Positions 29,736-38,433 of a DNA stretch of 64,000 nucleotides are shown one piece after another. Source of the DNA: Spongiibacter thalassae. GTDB taxonomy: Bacteria > Pseudomonadota > Gammaproteobacteria > Pseudomonadales > Spongiibacteraceae. Under the pieces are notes generated by a model that had not been told where the DNA came from, did not search any database, and saw only the letters and a program-made list of their open reading frames with translations. Where the stretch lies: the NCBI RefSeq assembly GCF_012272835.1, contig NZ_JAAWWK010000002.1:525451-589450 (forward strand), written 5' to 3'. Within the stretch, counting starts at the first letter, position 1. Each line of letters starts with the position of its first letter. Made by a program: the position numbers and the translations under genes.

Positions 29736-32102
29736 ATGAAATTCAGCGAACAATGGTTGCGAGAGTGGGTTAACCCCGAGGTAAATAGCGAGGAGCTGGC
29801 TGAGCAGCTGACGATGGCCGGACTTGAGGTCGATGCCATCGACCCCGTTGCGGGGGAATTCAGTGGGGTTGTGGTGGCGGAGATACTTTCTGCCAGCCCC
29901 CACCCCTATGCAGATAAATTGCAGGTCTGTCAGGTCGCGACCGGCGGTGAAACCGTGCAAATCGTCTGTGGTGCGGCCAATGCAAGGCCCGGCATCAAGG
30001 TGCCGTTAGCGACCGTCGGCGCGGTACTCCCTGGGAACTTCAAAATCAAAAAGGCAAAGCTGCGGGGCGTGGAGTCCTTTGGCATGTTGTGCGCCGAAGA
30101 AGAATTGGGCATGGCGGAATCCTCAGACGGCCTGCTCGAGCTGGCGGCAGATGCCGAAGTCGGTCTGGATATACGCGAATTTCTCGGCCTTGATGATCAA
30201 ATCATTGAGCTGGGGCTGACGCCAAACCGCGCCGACTGCCTCAGTATTCGGGGAATTGCCCGGGAGGCGGCAGTATTGAATGACCTTCCCCTCGTTGAGC
30301 CCGTTGTTGATGCTGTAGCGCCGACCCATGGCGACCGTCGAGAGGTGCTGATCGAGGCGCCGGAGGACTGCCCGCGTTATGTGGGGCGTATTCTGAAAAA
30401 CGTTGATCTCTCAGTGCCCAGCCCCCAGTGGTTGCGGGAGCGGCTGCGCCGCTGTGGTCTGCGCAGCAAGGATGCGGTAGTCGATGTGACCAACTACGTG
30501 CTGCTCGAGTTGGGCCAGCCCATGCACGCCTTTGACCTTGCCCATATCGACGGCAATATTCATGTTCGTCACGCCGGTGACGGTGAAACATTGCGCTTGC
30601 TCGGTGGCCAGGATCTGACGCTGAAACCCGATAGCCTGGTCATTGCCGATGACAGCAAGGCTCTCGCGCTGGCGGGGATTATGGGTGGAGAGGGCAGTGC
30701 GGTTTCTGCCGCAACAACCGATATTTTTCTGGAAGCGGCGTTTTTTGCCCCGGAGCGTCTGGCTGGGCGGGCGCGTAGCTACGGGCTGCACACCGACTCC
30801 TCCCATCGCTTTGAACGCGGGGTAGACTTCGAATTGCCTCAGCGGGCGATTGAGCGGGCCACAGGATTGATTCGCCAGATTTGCGGCGGTGAGGCCGGGC
30901 CGCTGGTAGTCGCCGAAGGGGCTTTGCCACAGCGCGACAAACCGGTGACCCTGCGGGCGCCGCGTATTGAAAAAATGCTGGGGCTGGCGCTAACAGACCA
31001 GCAAGTGGAGAAAATCCTCGCGGGCCTGGGAATGGTTGTCACTCGGGAGGGGGAGACCTGGCAGGTAGAGGCGCCAAGCTGGCGCTTTGATATCGACCTT
31101 GAGGTAGACCTGCTGGAGGAGCTGGCGCGCATATATGGCTACAACCGCCTGCCGGTGAAGCCGATCAATGCTGACCTGCATATTCGCCCCGCGCCGGAAA
31201 CGGTACGGTCCCTGTCGGCGCTGCGTCAGCAAATGCTGGCCAAGGGCTATCAGGAGGTTATTACCTACAGCTTTGTAGACCCCCAGGTTAACCAGCTGCT
31301 CAGCGACTCGGAGCAGTCGATTCCGCTGCTCAATCCGATCAGCAGCGATATGGCGATAATGCGTGACAGTTTGTTGCCCGGCCTGCTTAAAGCGGCGGAG
31401 CACAATAGTAAACGTCAACAGTCCCGCTTGCGTATGTTCGAGGTCGGTCAGCGATTCATTAAGACCGGCGAGAACATTGCGCAAACCGAGACTTTTGCCG
31501 CGTTGCTGTCCGGTCGTCGCGAGCCGGAAAACTGGGCGTCCGATGGTGCGATCGCGGATTATTTCGACCTCAAGGGTGATCTTGAGGCTTTGTTCGGCAG
31601 TGCCGCGACGCAATTGCAATTTGCCGCGCAAACCTACAAAGCCTTCCATCCGGGACAGAGCGCCTCAGTCAGCCTGAGCGGCGAAATAATCGGTCGCATT
31701 GGCGCCTTGCACCCTCAGCTGCAGAGCAAGTTTGACCTGCCGAATCCGGTTTACTTCTTTGAACTGGAATTGGCGGCCCTGCAGCGACGCGACCTGCCGG
31801 CATTCACGTCCCTTTCCCGTCAGCCCGAGGTTCGCCGTGATCTTGCCCTGTTGCTGCCCAGAGATGTGGCTGCACAGGACCTGCTTCAGTGTGCAAGAAC
31901 CGCGGCAGGAGAGAGTCTGATTGACTTGAAGCTCTTTGATATTTATCAAGGTAAAGGCATTGATCCAGAACGAAAAAGTATTGGCCTAGGCTTGACGTAC
32001 CGGCATTCATCGCGCACTCTTAATGAAGAAGAGGTTACCCTGTCAATCGAGACTGTACTGCAATCCCTGCAGGAGCGTTTCGGTGCCAGCTTAAGGAACT
32101 GA
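29736..32102 (+). CDS. pheT: Phenylalanyl-tRNA synthetase beta subunit
   Basis: A 788-residue subunit (E. coli 795). The N-terminal tRNA-binding EMAP-like domain has ADKLQVCQV and [14 protein letters not shown]3/B4 editing, B5 and the C-terminal anticodon-binding ferredoxin-like domain follow. It lies 69 bp after pheS, with a weak inverted segment GCGCGCCGAGC/GCTCCGCGC in the gap. Confidence 0.98.
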   Translation: MKFSEQWLREWVNPEVNSEELAEQLTMAGLEVDAIDPVAGEFSGVVVAEILSASPHPYADKLQVCQVATGGETVQIVCGAANARPGIKVPLATVGAVLPGNFKIKKAKLRGVESFGMLCAEEELGMAESSDGLLELAADAEVGLDIREFLGLDDQIIELGLTPNRADCLSIRGIAREAAVLNDLPLVEPVVDAVAPTHGDRREVLIEAPEDCPRYVGRILKNVDLSVPSPQWLRERLRRCGLRSKDAVVDVTNYVLLELGQPMHAFDLAHIDGNIHVRHAGDGETLRLLGGQDLTLKPDSLVIADDSKALALAGIMGGEGSAVSAATTDIFLEAAFFAPERLAGRARSYGLHTDSSHRFERGVDFELPQRAIERATGLIRQICGGEAGPLVVAEGALPQRDKPVTLRAPRIEKMLGLALTDQQVEKILAGLGMVVTREGETWQVEAPSWRFDIDLEVDLLEELARIYGYNRLPVKPINADLHIRPAPETVRSLSALRQQMLAKGYQEVITYSFVDPQVNQLLSDSEQSIPLLNPISSDMAIMRDSLLPGLLKAAEHNSKRQQSRLRMFEVGQRFIKTGENIAQTETFAALLSGRREPENWASDGAIADYFDLKGDLEALFGSAATQLQFAAQTYKAFHPGQSASVSLSGEIIGRIGALHPQLQSKFDLPNPVYFFELELAALQRRDLPAFTSLSRQPEVRRDLALLLPRDVAAQDLLQCARTAAGESLIDLKLFDIYQGKGIDPERKSIGLGLTYRHSSRTLNEEEVTLSIETVLQSLQERFGASLRN

Positions 32103-32107
32103 ATGCG

Positions 32108-32410
32108 ATGATGTCCCTCACTAAGGCTGAGATGGCCGAGCGTCTCTACGAGGAGCTCGGGCTTAACAAGCGTGAGGCGAAGGAACTGGTCGAGTTGTTT
32201 TTTGAGCAGATTCGCCACTGTTTAGAGAATAATGAGCAGGTTAAAATCTCTGGATTCGGTAATTTTGACCTGCGAGACAAAAACCAACGGCCGGGGCGCA
32301 ACCCGAAAACCGGCGAAGAAATCCCGATTTCTGCGCGCCGTGTGGTGACCTTCCGGCCAGGTCAAAAACTGAAATCCAGGGTAGAGGGCTATGCTGGAAC
32401 CAAGTCATAA
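32108..32410 (+). CDS. ihfA: Integration host factor subunit alpha
   Basis: A 100-residue DNA-bending protein that pairs with IHF-beta. Highly conserved segments are [37 protein letters not shown] and the C-terminal [10 protein letters not shown]. It follows pheT by 5 bp as in E. coli. IHF often supports sigma-54 promoters, such as the candidate at 53.5 kb. Confidence 0.98.
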   Translation: MMSLTKAEMAERLYEELGLNKREAKELVELFFEQIRHCLENNEQVKISGFGNFDLRDKNQRPGRNPKTGEEIPISARRVVTFRPGQKLKSRVEGYAGTKS

Positions 32411-32747
32411 CGACGAACTACCGCCCATTCCCGGCAAACGCTACTTTACGATAGGTGAAGTCAGCGAGCTGTGCTGTGTGAAGCCCCATGTGCTGCGTTA
32501 TTGGGAGCAGGAGTTCCCGCAGCTGACACCGGTAAAACGTCGCGGAAATCGTCGTTACTATCAACACCAGGATGTGTTGATGATCCGTCAAATTCGCAGC
32601 CTGCTATACGAGCAGGGCTACACCATCGGTGGCGCCCGTCAGCGTATGTCAGGAGATGAAGCCAAGGACGATGCCTCGCAAACTCGCCAGGTGATCCGCC
32701 AGATGCTGGGTGAGTTGGAAGAACTTTTAAAAGTTCTTAAAAGATAG
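32391..32747 (+). CDS. MerR family transcriptional regulator
   Basis: A 118-residue protein: N-terminal winged helix-turn-helix with [27 protein letters not shown] (residues about 19-46) and a short helical tail. It lacks a metal-binding C-terminal domain. A MerR-like gene after ihfA is conserved in Pseudomonas and relatives; its targets are unknown. It overlaps ihfA by 20 bp. A 16-bp palindrome, GAACTTTTAAAAGTTC (32721-32736), lies in its last codons. Confidence 0.92.
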   Translation: MLEPSHNDELPPIPGKRYFTIGEVSELCCVKPHVLRYWEQEFPQLTPVKRRGNRRYYQHQDVLMIRQIRSLLYEQGYTIGGARQRMSGDEAKDDASQTRQVIRQMLGELEELLKVLKR

Positions 32748-32776
32748 TTCACAGAGGCATACAGTTGGGGTATTAT
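32748..32776 (+). promoter_or_regulatory. Promoter of tRNA-Pro
   Basis: TTCACA (32748-32753) and TATTAT (32771-32776) are separated by exactly 17 bp and end 14 bp before the tRNA. The GC-rich sequence after the -10 box is of the kind linked to stringent control of stable RNA genes (family knowledge). Confidence 0.7.
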
Positions 32777-32790
32777 GCAGCCCCTCAAAT

Positions 32791-32867
32791 CGGGGCGTAG
32801 CGCAGTCTGGTAGCGCACCACACTGGGGGTGTGGGGGTCGCAGGTTCGAATCCTGCCGTTCCGACCA
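32791..32867 (+). tRNA. tRNA-Pro (anticodon GGG)
   Basis: A 77-nt tRNA with an acceptor stem CGGGGCG/CGTTCCG (two G-U pairs), D arm GCGC/GCGC, anticodon stem CCACA/TGTGG with loop CTGGGGG and anticodon GGG, T arm GCAGG-TTCGAAT-CCTGC, and an encoded CCA end. It reads CCC/CCU. A tRNA-Pro(GGG) after the ihfA-merR pair is common in pseudomonads. Confidence 0.96.
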
Positions 32868-32873
32868 TTATTT

Positions 32874-32906
32874 AAAAACAGTCACTTCGGTGGCTGTTTT
32901 TTTTTG
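32874..32906 (+). terminator. Terminator after tRNA-Pro
   Basis: The 12-bp stem AAAAACAGTCAC/GTGGCTGTTTTT (one T-G pair) with a TTCG tetraloop is followed by a T run. Confidence 0.92.
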
Positions 32907-32928
32907 CCTGGAATTAAGTAATGTTCCG

Positions 32929-32966
32929 AAGGGGTCTGTCCACAATAGGGCGGGGACAGACCCCTT
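32929..32966. repeat. REP-like inverted repeat
   Basis: A perfect 13-bp inverted repeat, AAGGGGTCTGTCC/GGACAGACCCCTT, with a 12-nt spacer. It is not followed by Ts, so it is not a second terminator. Palindromes with a GGGACAGACCCC core occur as repeated extragenic elements in some Gammaproteobacteria, often linked to RAYT-type transposases (recollection, not verified). No transposase is nearby. Confidence 0.6.
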
Positions 32967-32967
32967 T

Positions 32968-33248
32968 CAATTACCTGATCAATGCCCTGTAAAGCGGGTT
33001 TAACACATTGTGTTAGGCGCGCCGACCCAGCATTCGGTGGTGAGCGGGAGCGCCGGTTTATGATGAAGAGCCGGTTGTGGTAGCTGTGACACAGCAGCTA
33101 TTATGTGAGCAGTATCGCTGGCTGGCGGAATAGCCAGTGAATCTCCTATACAGATTTCCATCCCTGTACGACAATAGAGTGTGAGTGTCATTGTTTTCTG
33201 CGGGAGCCGGCAGCGCTGGTAAGCCTTGGCAGAGTTAAAGGTAAGCTA
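32968..33248 (+). promoter_or_regulatory. Intergenic region upstream of the OmpA-domain gene
   Basis: No gene is supported here. It holds a 15-nt palindrome, TAACACATTGTGTTA (33001-33015), which could be a repressor operator, and a promoter-like pair TTGTGG (33075-33080) and TATTAT (33099-33104) at 18-bp spacing, in the direction of the OmpA-domain gene. The remainder up to the start shows only a short hairpin CTGGC/GCCAG. Confidence 0.4.
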
Positions 33249-34184
33249 TTGAATTTTCGTGCACACATAGTTGCGTTACTGGTGAGTTGTATCACTTGGG
33301 CGCCATTGGTCAGCGGTCAAGTAATTGCCGTTGATGTATTGGGTGTCGGTGTTGATATCGTTGTGCCAGGGGCTTCCAGTACGCAAGACGATATTTCTGC
33401 GCTGTCGATGGATGTGCTTGGCGCCGATGCCGCGCTGCTGTCCGGGCAGGATATTCTGCTGCTGGGGGCGCCAACAGATGGCCTGGGTGGCGGCGCCGGA
33501 GGCACGGCCTTAACTCCCTTGGTAAACGGCCTCAGCGGAGCGCAGAGCTCGGTCATTGAGTTTTTGCAGGGCACCGCCAGTGATACCAATATTGCGCCAC
33601 AGGTGCTGACAATTGATATCAGCAGTGGCTCCGCCAACGGGGGTTCGTCGTCGGAGAACGTGCGTGAAGATCAGCCCGAGGGGCAGCGTCCGATCCAGTT
33701 GGGCGGTGTGACAGCGGGGCAGTGTGTTGACGCGGACCGGGACAGCGTTTGCGATAGTGTTGATAAATGCCTGTCGTCTCCAATAGGGGCGGTGGTATTG
33801 CCATCGGGGTGTCACTTCGACACCAAAACTCCTCTTGAATTGTATGGCGTGAATTTCGCTACCAACACTGCTGTACTGGATGCGCCCTCGACGGTGGTGC
33901 TGAGGCAGGTGGCTCGGGTTTTGGCCGCAGTGCCCAATATCCGTGTTGAGGTGGTTGGCCACACCGACGATGTAGGGGCTGAGGCCTTTAATCTGGGGCT
34001 GTCCAAGCGGCGCGCCCTGGCCGTTATCGAATTTCTTGTTGCCGAGGGTATCTCGGCAGAGCGTTTTGAAGCGCGGGGTTTGGGGGAGTCATCGCCGAAG
34101 GTGCCCATCAGTGGGAAGCAGGGAGCAGAACTGGAAGCTGCGCGTAGGGACAATCGCAGAGTTGAACTTCGAGCGTTGAAATAG
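33249..34184 (+). CDS. OmpA-domain outer-membrane protein with calcium-binding type-3 repeat
   Basis: A 311-residue exported protein starting at TTG with AAAGGT upstream. A signal peptide (residues 1-23) ends near LVSGQ. Residues 24-150 are Gly/Ala/Ser/Leu-rich without a domain I recognise. A thrombospondin type 3-like Asp-rich segment, DADRDSVCDSVDKC, follows, and residues from about 200 form an OmpA/MotB peptidoglycan-binding domain with VVGHTDDVGAEAFN, LSKRRA and NRRVEL. It probably tethers the envelope to peptidoglycan. It is 45 bp ahead of the TpsB-like gene, so the two may be an operon. Confidence 0.85.
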   Translation: MNFRAHIVALLVSCITWAPLVSGQVIAVDVLGVGVDIVVPGASSTQDDISALSMDVLGADAALLSGQDILLLGAPTDGLGGGAGGTALTPLVNGLSGAQSSVIEFLQGTASDTNIAPQVLTIDISSGSANGGSSSENVREDQPEGQRPIQLGGVTAGQCVDADRDSVCDSVDKCLSSPIGAVVLPSGCHFDTKTPLELYGVNFATNTAVLDAPSTVVLRQVARVLAAVPNIRVEVVGHTDDVGAEAFNLGLSKRRALAVIEFLVAEGISAERFEARGLGESSPKVPISGKQGAELEAARRDNRRVELRALK

Positions 34185-34229
34185 TACCAACCCTGTGACT
34201 GGAAAAAAAAAGAGTAAGGACAAAAATCC

Positions 34230-35918
34230 ATGCCCATAGATCTGCCGCCAATCATTCCTCCCCAGGCTGCCAATACTGCGCAGGTGGAACAGATACGCCG
34301 TGCGGGTGCCGAGTCTGTGTACGAAGTTGTTATCGCCGGATATACCCTGCGTATAAGTGGCAACCGTTACCTCAATCGCGAACAGCTGGATTTGCTGACA
34401 TCCTCTGCCAAGACCCCTGCGCAGGCGGTGAATGCCCTCAACCAGGCCTACTACCAGCTGGGACACCTGTTAACGACGGTGTATTACTCCCAACAGGACA
34501 AAATGGTCTATGTCCATGTAGTGCATGGTCATTTGGTGGATATCAAGGCGCCAGAGGAGATTCGGCACTACTTTGAGGATTTGATTGGTGACCAGGATCT
34601 GCGGCGCAGTGAGTTTGACGCACCCAGAGTGCTCGCCAATCTTGATAGCGAGCGCCGGGGAGTAGGTTATCGGGTCAGCTATCAGCTGGCCCCTGATCGG
34701 CAGGCCTATACGTTGGTGTTTAAAGAGGAGCCGGTCAGCGACCACGATGCCACGGAAATTTCGCTGAATGCCAACAACTACGGTAATCGCTTTCTGGGTC
34801 GGTATTTTGCCGGGGTGTCGCTGCGTCATGACTTCGATAATGCGATACAGGTGAATTTCAGCTACGACCGCGCGTTGAGCGAATTCGGCGAGACCAATGG
34901 TGGCGATTACTACAATGGTTATACGCTGCGCGCCAATATGCCCACTTCGTGGGGGCTCTACGGTTTGGAAGGGCGCTACACCGAATATGCGCGAACAGTG
35001 GATGGGGCGCAGCTTGGCGATGCGGCAACAGCGCAAGCCTGCTCCGCTGCTGATCTGTTTTGTAATTTGGCCTCACCGCCGGCATTGCCGGGGAGCCAGG
35101 ACGTGGTTGACCCGTCGGCACCGACCTATGTCGAGTCCAAAACCTCGTCCCTGGCGGCAACCGGAGAGCAGGTACTGCTCAGCGACACCCTCTATCGTTT
35201 GACCCTGAGCGAGCGCCTGGAGGTGGTGGAATCGACCATTACCGCAGAGGGGCGAGGCGATGTGCTCGATGAGCCCCAGGCTACTCTGGAGCTGGGTGTA
35301 AAATACAATCACCTTACCCGTGTTGCGGGGATTGCGAGCAAATTCACCCTGCATAATTTTGTCGATGTGGGGCTGAAGTCCGACGGCGGTACCTTCGATA
35401 CCGACGACCGGGAAGACACGGTTGCTCCCGGGCGACGCAGTGGCCGGTTTGTCGTAGTCAAGCCGCGCCTGTCCTGGCAATTGGGGCTGGTGGATTGGGC
35501 CTCGTTGACCGCCAGTGTCAGTGGCCAGTGGAGCGATGGTCGCCAGTTGCCCTTGCATCAGCAGTATTTTCTCGGTGGCAATAATGGCCTGAGTGCTTAT
35601 CTTCCCGGCATTCTGGTGGGCGACTCCGGTGCCTACAGCCGCCTGCAATTCGAGGCCAACGGTCTGCCATTGTGGGGCTTTGAATTCAAACCCGGCGTGT
35701 TTATCGAGCACGGGCAGGTCTGGTATGAAGATGTCGAGGGGCCGCAGGGCGATACTCGCAGCGTGGCCGACGCCGGTATCAGTCTGAAGGCCGACTACAA
35801 GAAGGTGCTGCAAACCGAGTTTATTGCTGCTCGACCTGTTGCCGACAACAATGTTGATAAGGAAACCTTGCGCCGCGCCGAAGTTGATTTCTTCTGGCGC
35901 TTCAAGCTGGGTTTTTAA
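34230..35918 (+). CDS. ShlB/FhaC/HecB-type two-partner secretion transporter, no visible signal peptide
   Basis: A 562-residue protein with a POTRA-like N-terminal half (about residues 35-170, containing YTLRISGNRYLNREQLD) and a C-terminal barrel ending in an aromatic residue (FFWRFKLGF), with FLGGNNGLSAYLPG resembling the conserved loop of TpsB transporters. TpsB proteins export large TpsA adhesins or hemolysins across the outer membrane. The start is fixed by a good AAGGA and an in-frame stop at 34215, yet the N terminus (MPIDLPPIIPPQAAN) has no signal peptide. No TpsA substrate gene is in the window. The end overlaps the convergent kinase gene by 17 bp. Confidence 0.75.
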   Translation: MPIDLPPIIPPQAANTAQVEQIRRAGAESVYEVVIAGYTLRISGNRYLNREQLDLLTSSAKTPAQAVNALNQAYYQLGHLLTTVYYSQQDKMVYVHVVHGHLVDIKAPEEIRHYFEDLIGDQDLRRSEFDAPRVLANLDSERRGVGYRVSYQLAPDRQAYTLVFKEEPVSDHDATEISLNANNYGNRFLGRYFAGVSLRHDFDNAIQVNFSYDRALSEFGETNGGDYYNGYTLRANMPTSWGLYGLEGRYTEYARTVDGAQLGDAATAQACSAADLFCNLASPPALPGSQDVVDPSAPTYVESKTSSLAATGEQVLLSDTLYRLTLSERLEVVESTITAEGRGDVLDEPQATLELGVKYNHLTRVAGIASKFTLHNFVDVGLKSDGGTFDTDDREDTVAPGRRSGRFVVVKPRLSWQLGLVDWASLTASVSGQWSDGRQLPLHQQYFLGGNNGLSAYLPGILVGDSGAYSRLQFEANGLPLWGFEFKPGVFIEHGQVWYEDVEGPQGDTRSVADAGISLKADYKKVLQTEFIAARPVADNNVDKETLRRAEVDFFWRFKLGF

Positions 35919-37233
35919 AACGCAGTATTGCCCGGGTGCCCCCCAGCGGGCTGGCGTCAAAGCGGAAATCTGCGCCATAGCTGTCGACAATATCCAGCAC
36001 AATCGCCAGCCCCAGCCCCTGACCGTCGCCATACTGGTCGCCGCGCTTGCCGCGTTCAAGCAAGCCGCGGTGGTCTTCCGGGGCAATGCCCTCGCCGTCG
36101 TCGTCAAAGCACAAGGTCGTGTAGTTACCGGTGTGGCTGCCGGAAATAGTGACCTCGGTGCGGGCGGCCTTGCAGGCGTTGTCGAGCAGATTGCCGCATA
36201 ATTCCATAATATCCTGCTCATCCGCGGGCAGGCTGAATTGCTCATCGAGATCCAGTGAAATTGACAGTTGCTTGTCCCGGTAAACCTTGTCCATGGTGTT
36301 GGCGAGGCTCGACAGTAGGGGGTGGGTCAGGGTCTGATGATGCAGGCCGCCACCGGCGCTGACGGCGCGGCGCAGCTGGTAGCGAATAATATTGTCCATC
36401 CGCTGTAATTGCTCCTGGCGGGCCTCCGGGTCGAGGTGTTTGTCGCGCAACACCGCCAGCGGTGTTTTCAGGCTGTGGGCCAGGTCGCCCAAGGTGTTCC
36501 GGTAGCGCTCCCTTTGTTTGCGTTCTTTGCTTAACAGCTGGTTGAGGTTGGCGGTAATGCTTTGCAGTTCCAGAGGGTAGCTGTCTACCAGCTGATCGCG
36601 GCGGCCCTGTTCAAGGTGGCGCAGGTCTCTGGCGAGCCGCCGCAGAGGGAGCAGGGCCCAGTATTGTATCAGCGCCACCAGCATGATTGAAAAGATCACC
36701 ACGAGGCCCAGCCAAACACTCAGTTGCTGGCGAAACTGGGTCAGCTCGCGCAGCATGCCACGCTTTTCAGAATAAATGGAAAACAACAGTGGCACCTCGT
36801 TGCCGTCGTCGGTTTCCCATATCGCCAGGTAGCGATAATAAAAATAGGGTGCTCCTTCCACCGGTAGCTCGCCGAAGTAGCCTTCGCCGGAGGGTATCGA
36901 GCCAACCACCTGAGGAAGTTCGAGGGTGTCGGCACTGGTGGATTGCCACAGCAGCTCGCCGCCGCCCCCGCGAATATCGGCGTAGAGGCCGGAGCGAAAT
37001 TGCCAGAACAACGGCTCTTTGACCCTGTCACCCATGTCTATCGCACCGTCGCGCCATTCAATCGCCCCCAGCAGGCCAAAAAACAGGGCTTTCAAGCGGC
37101 TGTCTTCGGCTTTTAGCAGGCTGCTCTGGTAGGCGCTGTCGATGGCGAGGCCGGTTAGCCCCAGTAACAGGGGCATCGCCACCAGCATTGCCAGCAGCAA
37201 GCGCCGGGTGATTGAGCCACGCTTAGTGGGCAC
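35902..37233 (-). CDS. PhoQ-like sensor histidine kinase
   Basis: A 443-residue membrane kinase. Helix 1 (about 10-32), a periplasmic sensor of about 140 residues, helix 2 (about 172-195), HAMP, HisKA with the His in LGDLAHSLKTPLAVLR, and HATPase with NLLDNACKAA, DDGEGI and GQGLGLAIV. The LAHSLKTPLAV box is typical of the PhoQ group. It lies 2 bp after the response regulator gene and forms an operon with it and the PepSY gene. The signal is unknown. Confidence 0.9.
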   Translation of the reverse strand: MPTKRGSITRRLLLAMLVAMPLLLGLTGLAIDSAYQSSLLKAEDSRLKALFFGLLGAIEWRDGAIDMGDRVKEPLFWQFRSGLYADIRGGGGELLWQSTSADTLELPQVVGSIPSGEGYFGELPVEGAPYFYYRYLAIWETDDGNEVPLLFSIYSEKRGMLRELTQFRQQLSVWLGLVVIFSIMLVALIQYWALLPLRRLARDLRHLEQGRRDQLVDSYPLELQSITANLNQLLSKERKQRERYRNTLGDLAHSLKTPLAVLRDKHLDPEARQEQLQRMDNIIRYQLRRAVSAGGGLHHQTLTHPLLSSLANTMDKVYRDKQLSISLDLDEQFSLPADEQDIMELCGNLLDNACKAARTEVTISGSHTGNYTTLCFDDDGEGIAPEDHRGLLERGKRGDQYGDGQGLGLAIVLDIVDSYGADFRFDASPLGGTRAILRFKNPA

Positions 37234-37235
37234 AC

Positions 37236-37919
37236 TTACTCCCGGCTTTGCAATTCGAAGCGATAACCGCGGCCGCGCAGTGTTGCGATCGGCTTCAGGG
37301 TATTGTCAGGGTCGAGTTTTTTGCGCAGGCGGGCGATAAAGACTTCAATCACATTGCTGTCGCGGTCGAAGTCCTGATCGTAAAGATGCTCGGTCAATTC
37401 CGACTTGGAAACCACCTGGCCACGGCGCAGGGCGAGAAATTCCAGAGCGTTGTATTCGAACGCAGTCAGTTCAAGGGGACGGTCGTGGACTCGGGCGCTC
37501 TTTGCCGAGGTGTCGATGGTCAGGGGGTCGAAATGCATGACCGGGCTGGCGAATCCCGCCGAGCGACGGATCAGCGCGTTGGCGCGAGCCAGTACTTCCT
37601 CGATTTGAAACGGTTTGGCGACGTAGTCGTCGGCACCGGCCTCGAGCCCGGTCACCTTGTCTTGCCAGCGATCGCGGGCGGTCAAAATCAGTACTGGCAC
37701 ACTGATGCCGTCCTTGCGTAATGACTGGATAACAGCGATGCCGTCCATGCCGGGCAGGCCGATATCGATAAGGGCGAGGTCGTAGGGGTATTCCTTACCG
37801 AGAAACAGGGCTTCTTCGCCGTCGCCGCAGGCATCGCAGGCGAAACCTGCCTCGGTAAAGTGGCGCACCAGCTGCTCGCGCAGTGGCGCTTCATCTTCGA
37901 CAATAAGAACCCGCATCAA
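37236..37919 (-). CDS. OmpR/PhoP family response regulator
   Basis: A 227-residue regulator with an N-terminal receiver (acidic pocket EDE near residue 8, phospho-acceptor Asp in LALIDIGLPGMDG, conserved Lys in AKPF) and a C-terminal winged helix (LELTAFEYNALEFL, VIEVFIARLRKKL). It is the partner of the PhoQ-like kinase 2 bp downstream. Confidence 0.93.
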   Translation of the reverse strand: MMRVLIVEDEAPLREQLVRHFTEAGFACDACGDGEEALFLGKEYPYDLALIDIGLPGMDGIAVIQSLRKDGISVPVLILTARDRWQDKVTGLEAGADDYVAKPFQIEEVLARANALIRRSAGFASPVMHFDPLTIDTSAKSARVHDRPLELTAFEYNALEFLALRRGQVVSKSELTEHLYDQDFDRDSNVIEVFIARLRKKLDPDNTLKPIATLRGRGYRFELQSRE

Positions 37920-37925
37920 ATTCGC

Positions 37926-38243
37926 CTATGGGTTGTTGATAATTACGTTTTTTATTTTGCCATTGTCCTGAAGGATACGGACGCGATACGCGGTGCCACT
38001 GGCAGTGGCAACCGGTCGAGCACCGACGGCCTGCCCGCCATAGCGTTTTTCCGCAATGGCGATGGCGTCGCGGGCGCTCAGTTCAGGGGTTAAACGCTGA
38101 CCCTTGAGGTCCAGCCCCTGGCGGTCGAGCAGCCGTCCGCTGTTTGGCAGGCCACCCAGTACGTTGCCCGCGTGGCACTGCGCGGCGACGACAACACTGA
38201 GGAATAGCGTGGAAGCTATCTGGCTGACTGATAAAGTTGGCAT
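37926..38243 (-). CDS. Small periplasmic PepSY-domain protein
   Basis: A 105-residue protein with a signal peptide (about 1-25, ending AQCHA) and a PepSY-like domain (SARDAIAIAEKRYGGQAVGA ... YRVRILQDNGKIKNVII). It is the first gene of the PepSY / regulator / kinase operon, 6 bp before the regulator. PepSY proteins encoded with two-component systems are thought to act as periplasmic modulators; this is family-level inference. Confidence 0.8.
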   Translation of the reverse strand: MPTLSVSQIASTLFLSVVVAAQCHAGNVLGGLPNSGRLLDRQGLDLKGQRLTPELSARDAIAIAEKRYGGQAVGARPVATASGTAYRVRILQDNGKIKNVIINNP

Positions 38244-38284
38244 ATCATCTGTCGTTTCACATTGGCATTACATTGCTGATGGAG

Positions 38285-38290
38285 ATTATA
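38285..38290 (-). promoter_or_regulatory. -10 box of the PepSY/regulator/kinase operon
   Basis: A perfect TATAAT on the minus strand, 42-47 bp before the PepSY gene start. The -35 region at 17-18 bp is poor (AGATTT), as in activator-dependent promoters, which would suit positive autoregulation by the adjacent response regulator (inference). Confidence 0.4.
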
Positions 38291-38433
38291 GGGCAGTTTG
38301 CCTCGGGAAATCTTCTATATTGAACAGGGGGCACAGTCCTGTTTGTTCTTGCAGTTTAGGCAGACAAGGCTTAACTTGCGCTGAATCAATAATGTTTAAC
38401 ATGATTACATAAAGCAGCAAAAAGGAGCATGTG

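Noticed and set aside
33000-33191. Minus-strand 63-residue reading frame in the tRNA-OmpA intergenic region
   Set aside because: No ribosome-binding site, low-complexity unlike protein, and it overlaps the palindrome and promoter-like elements.
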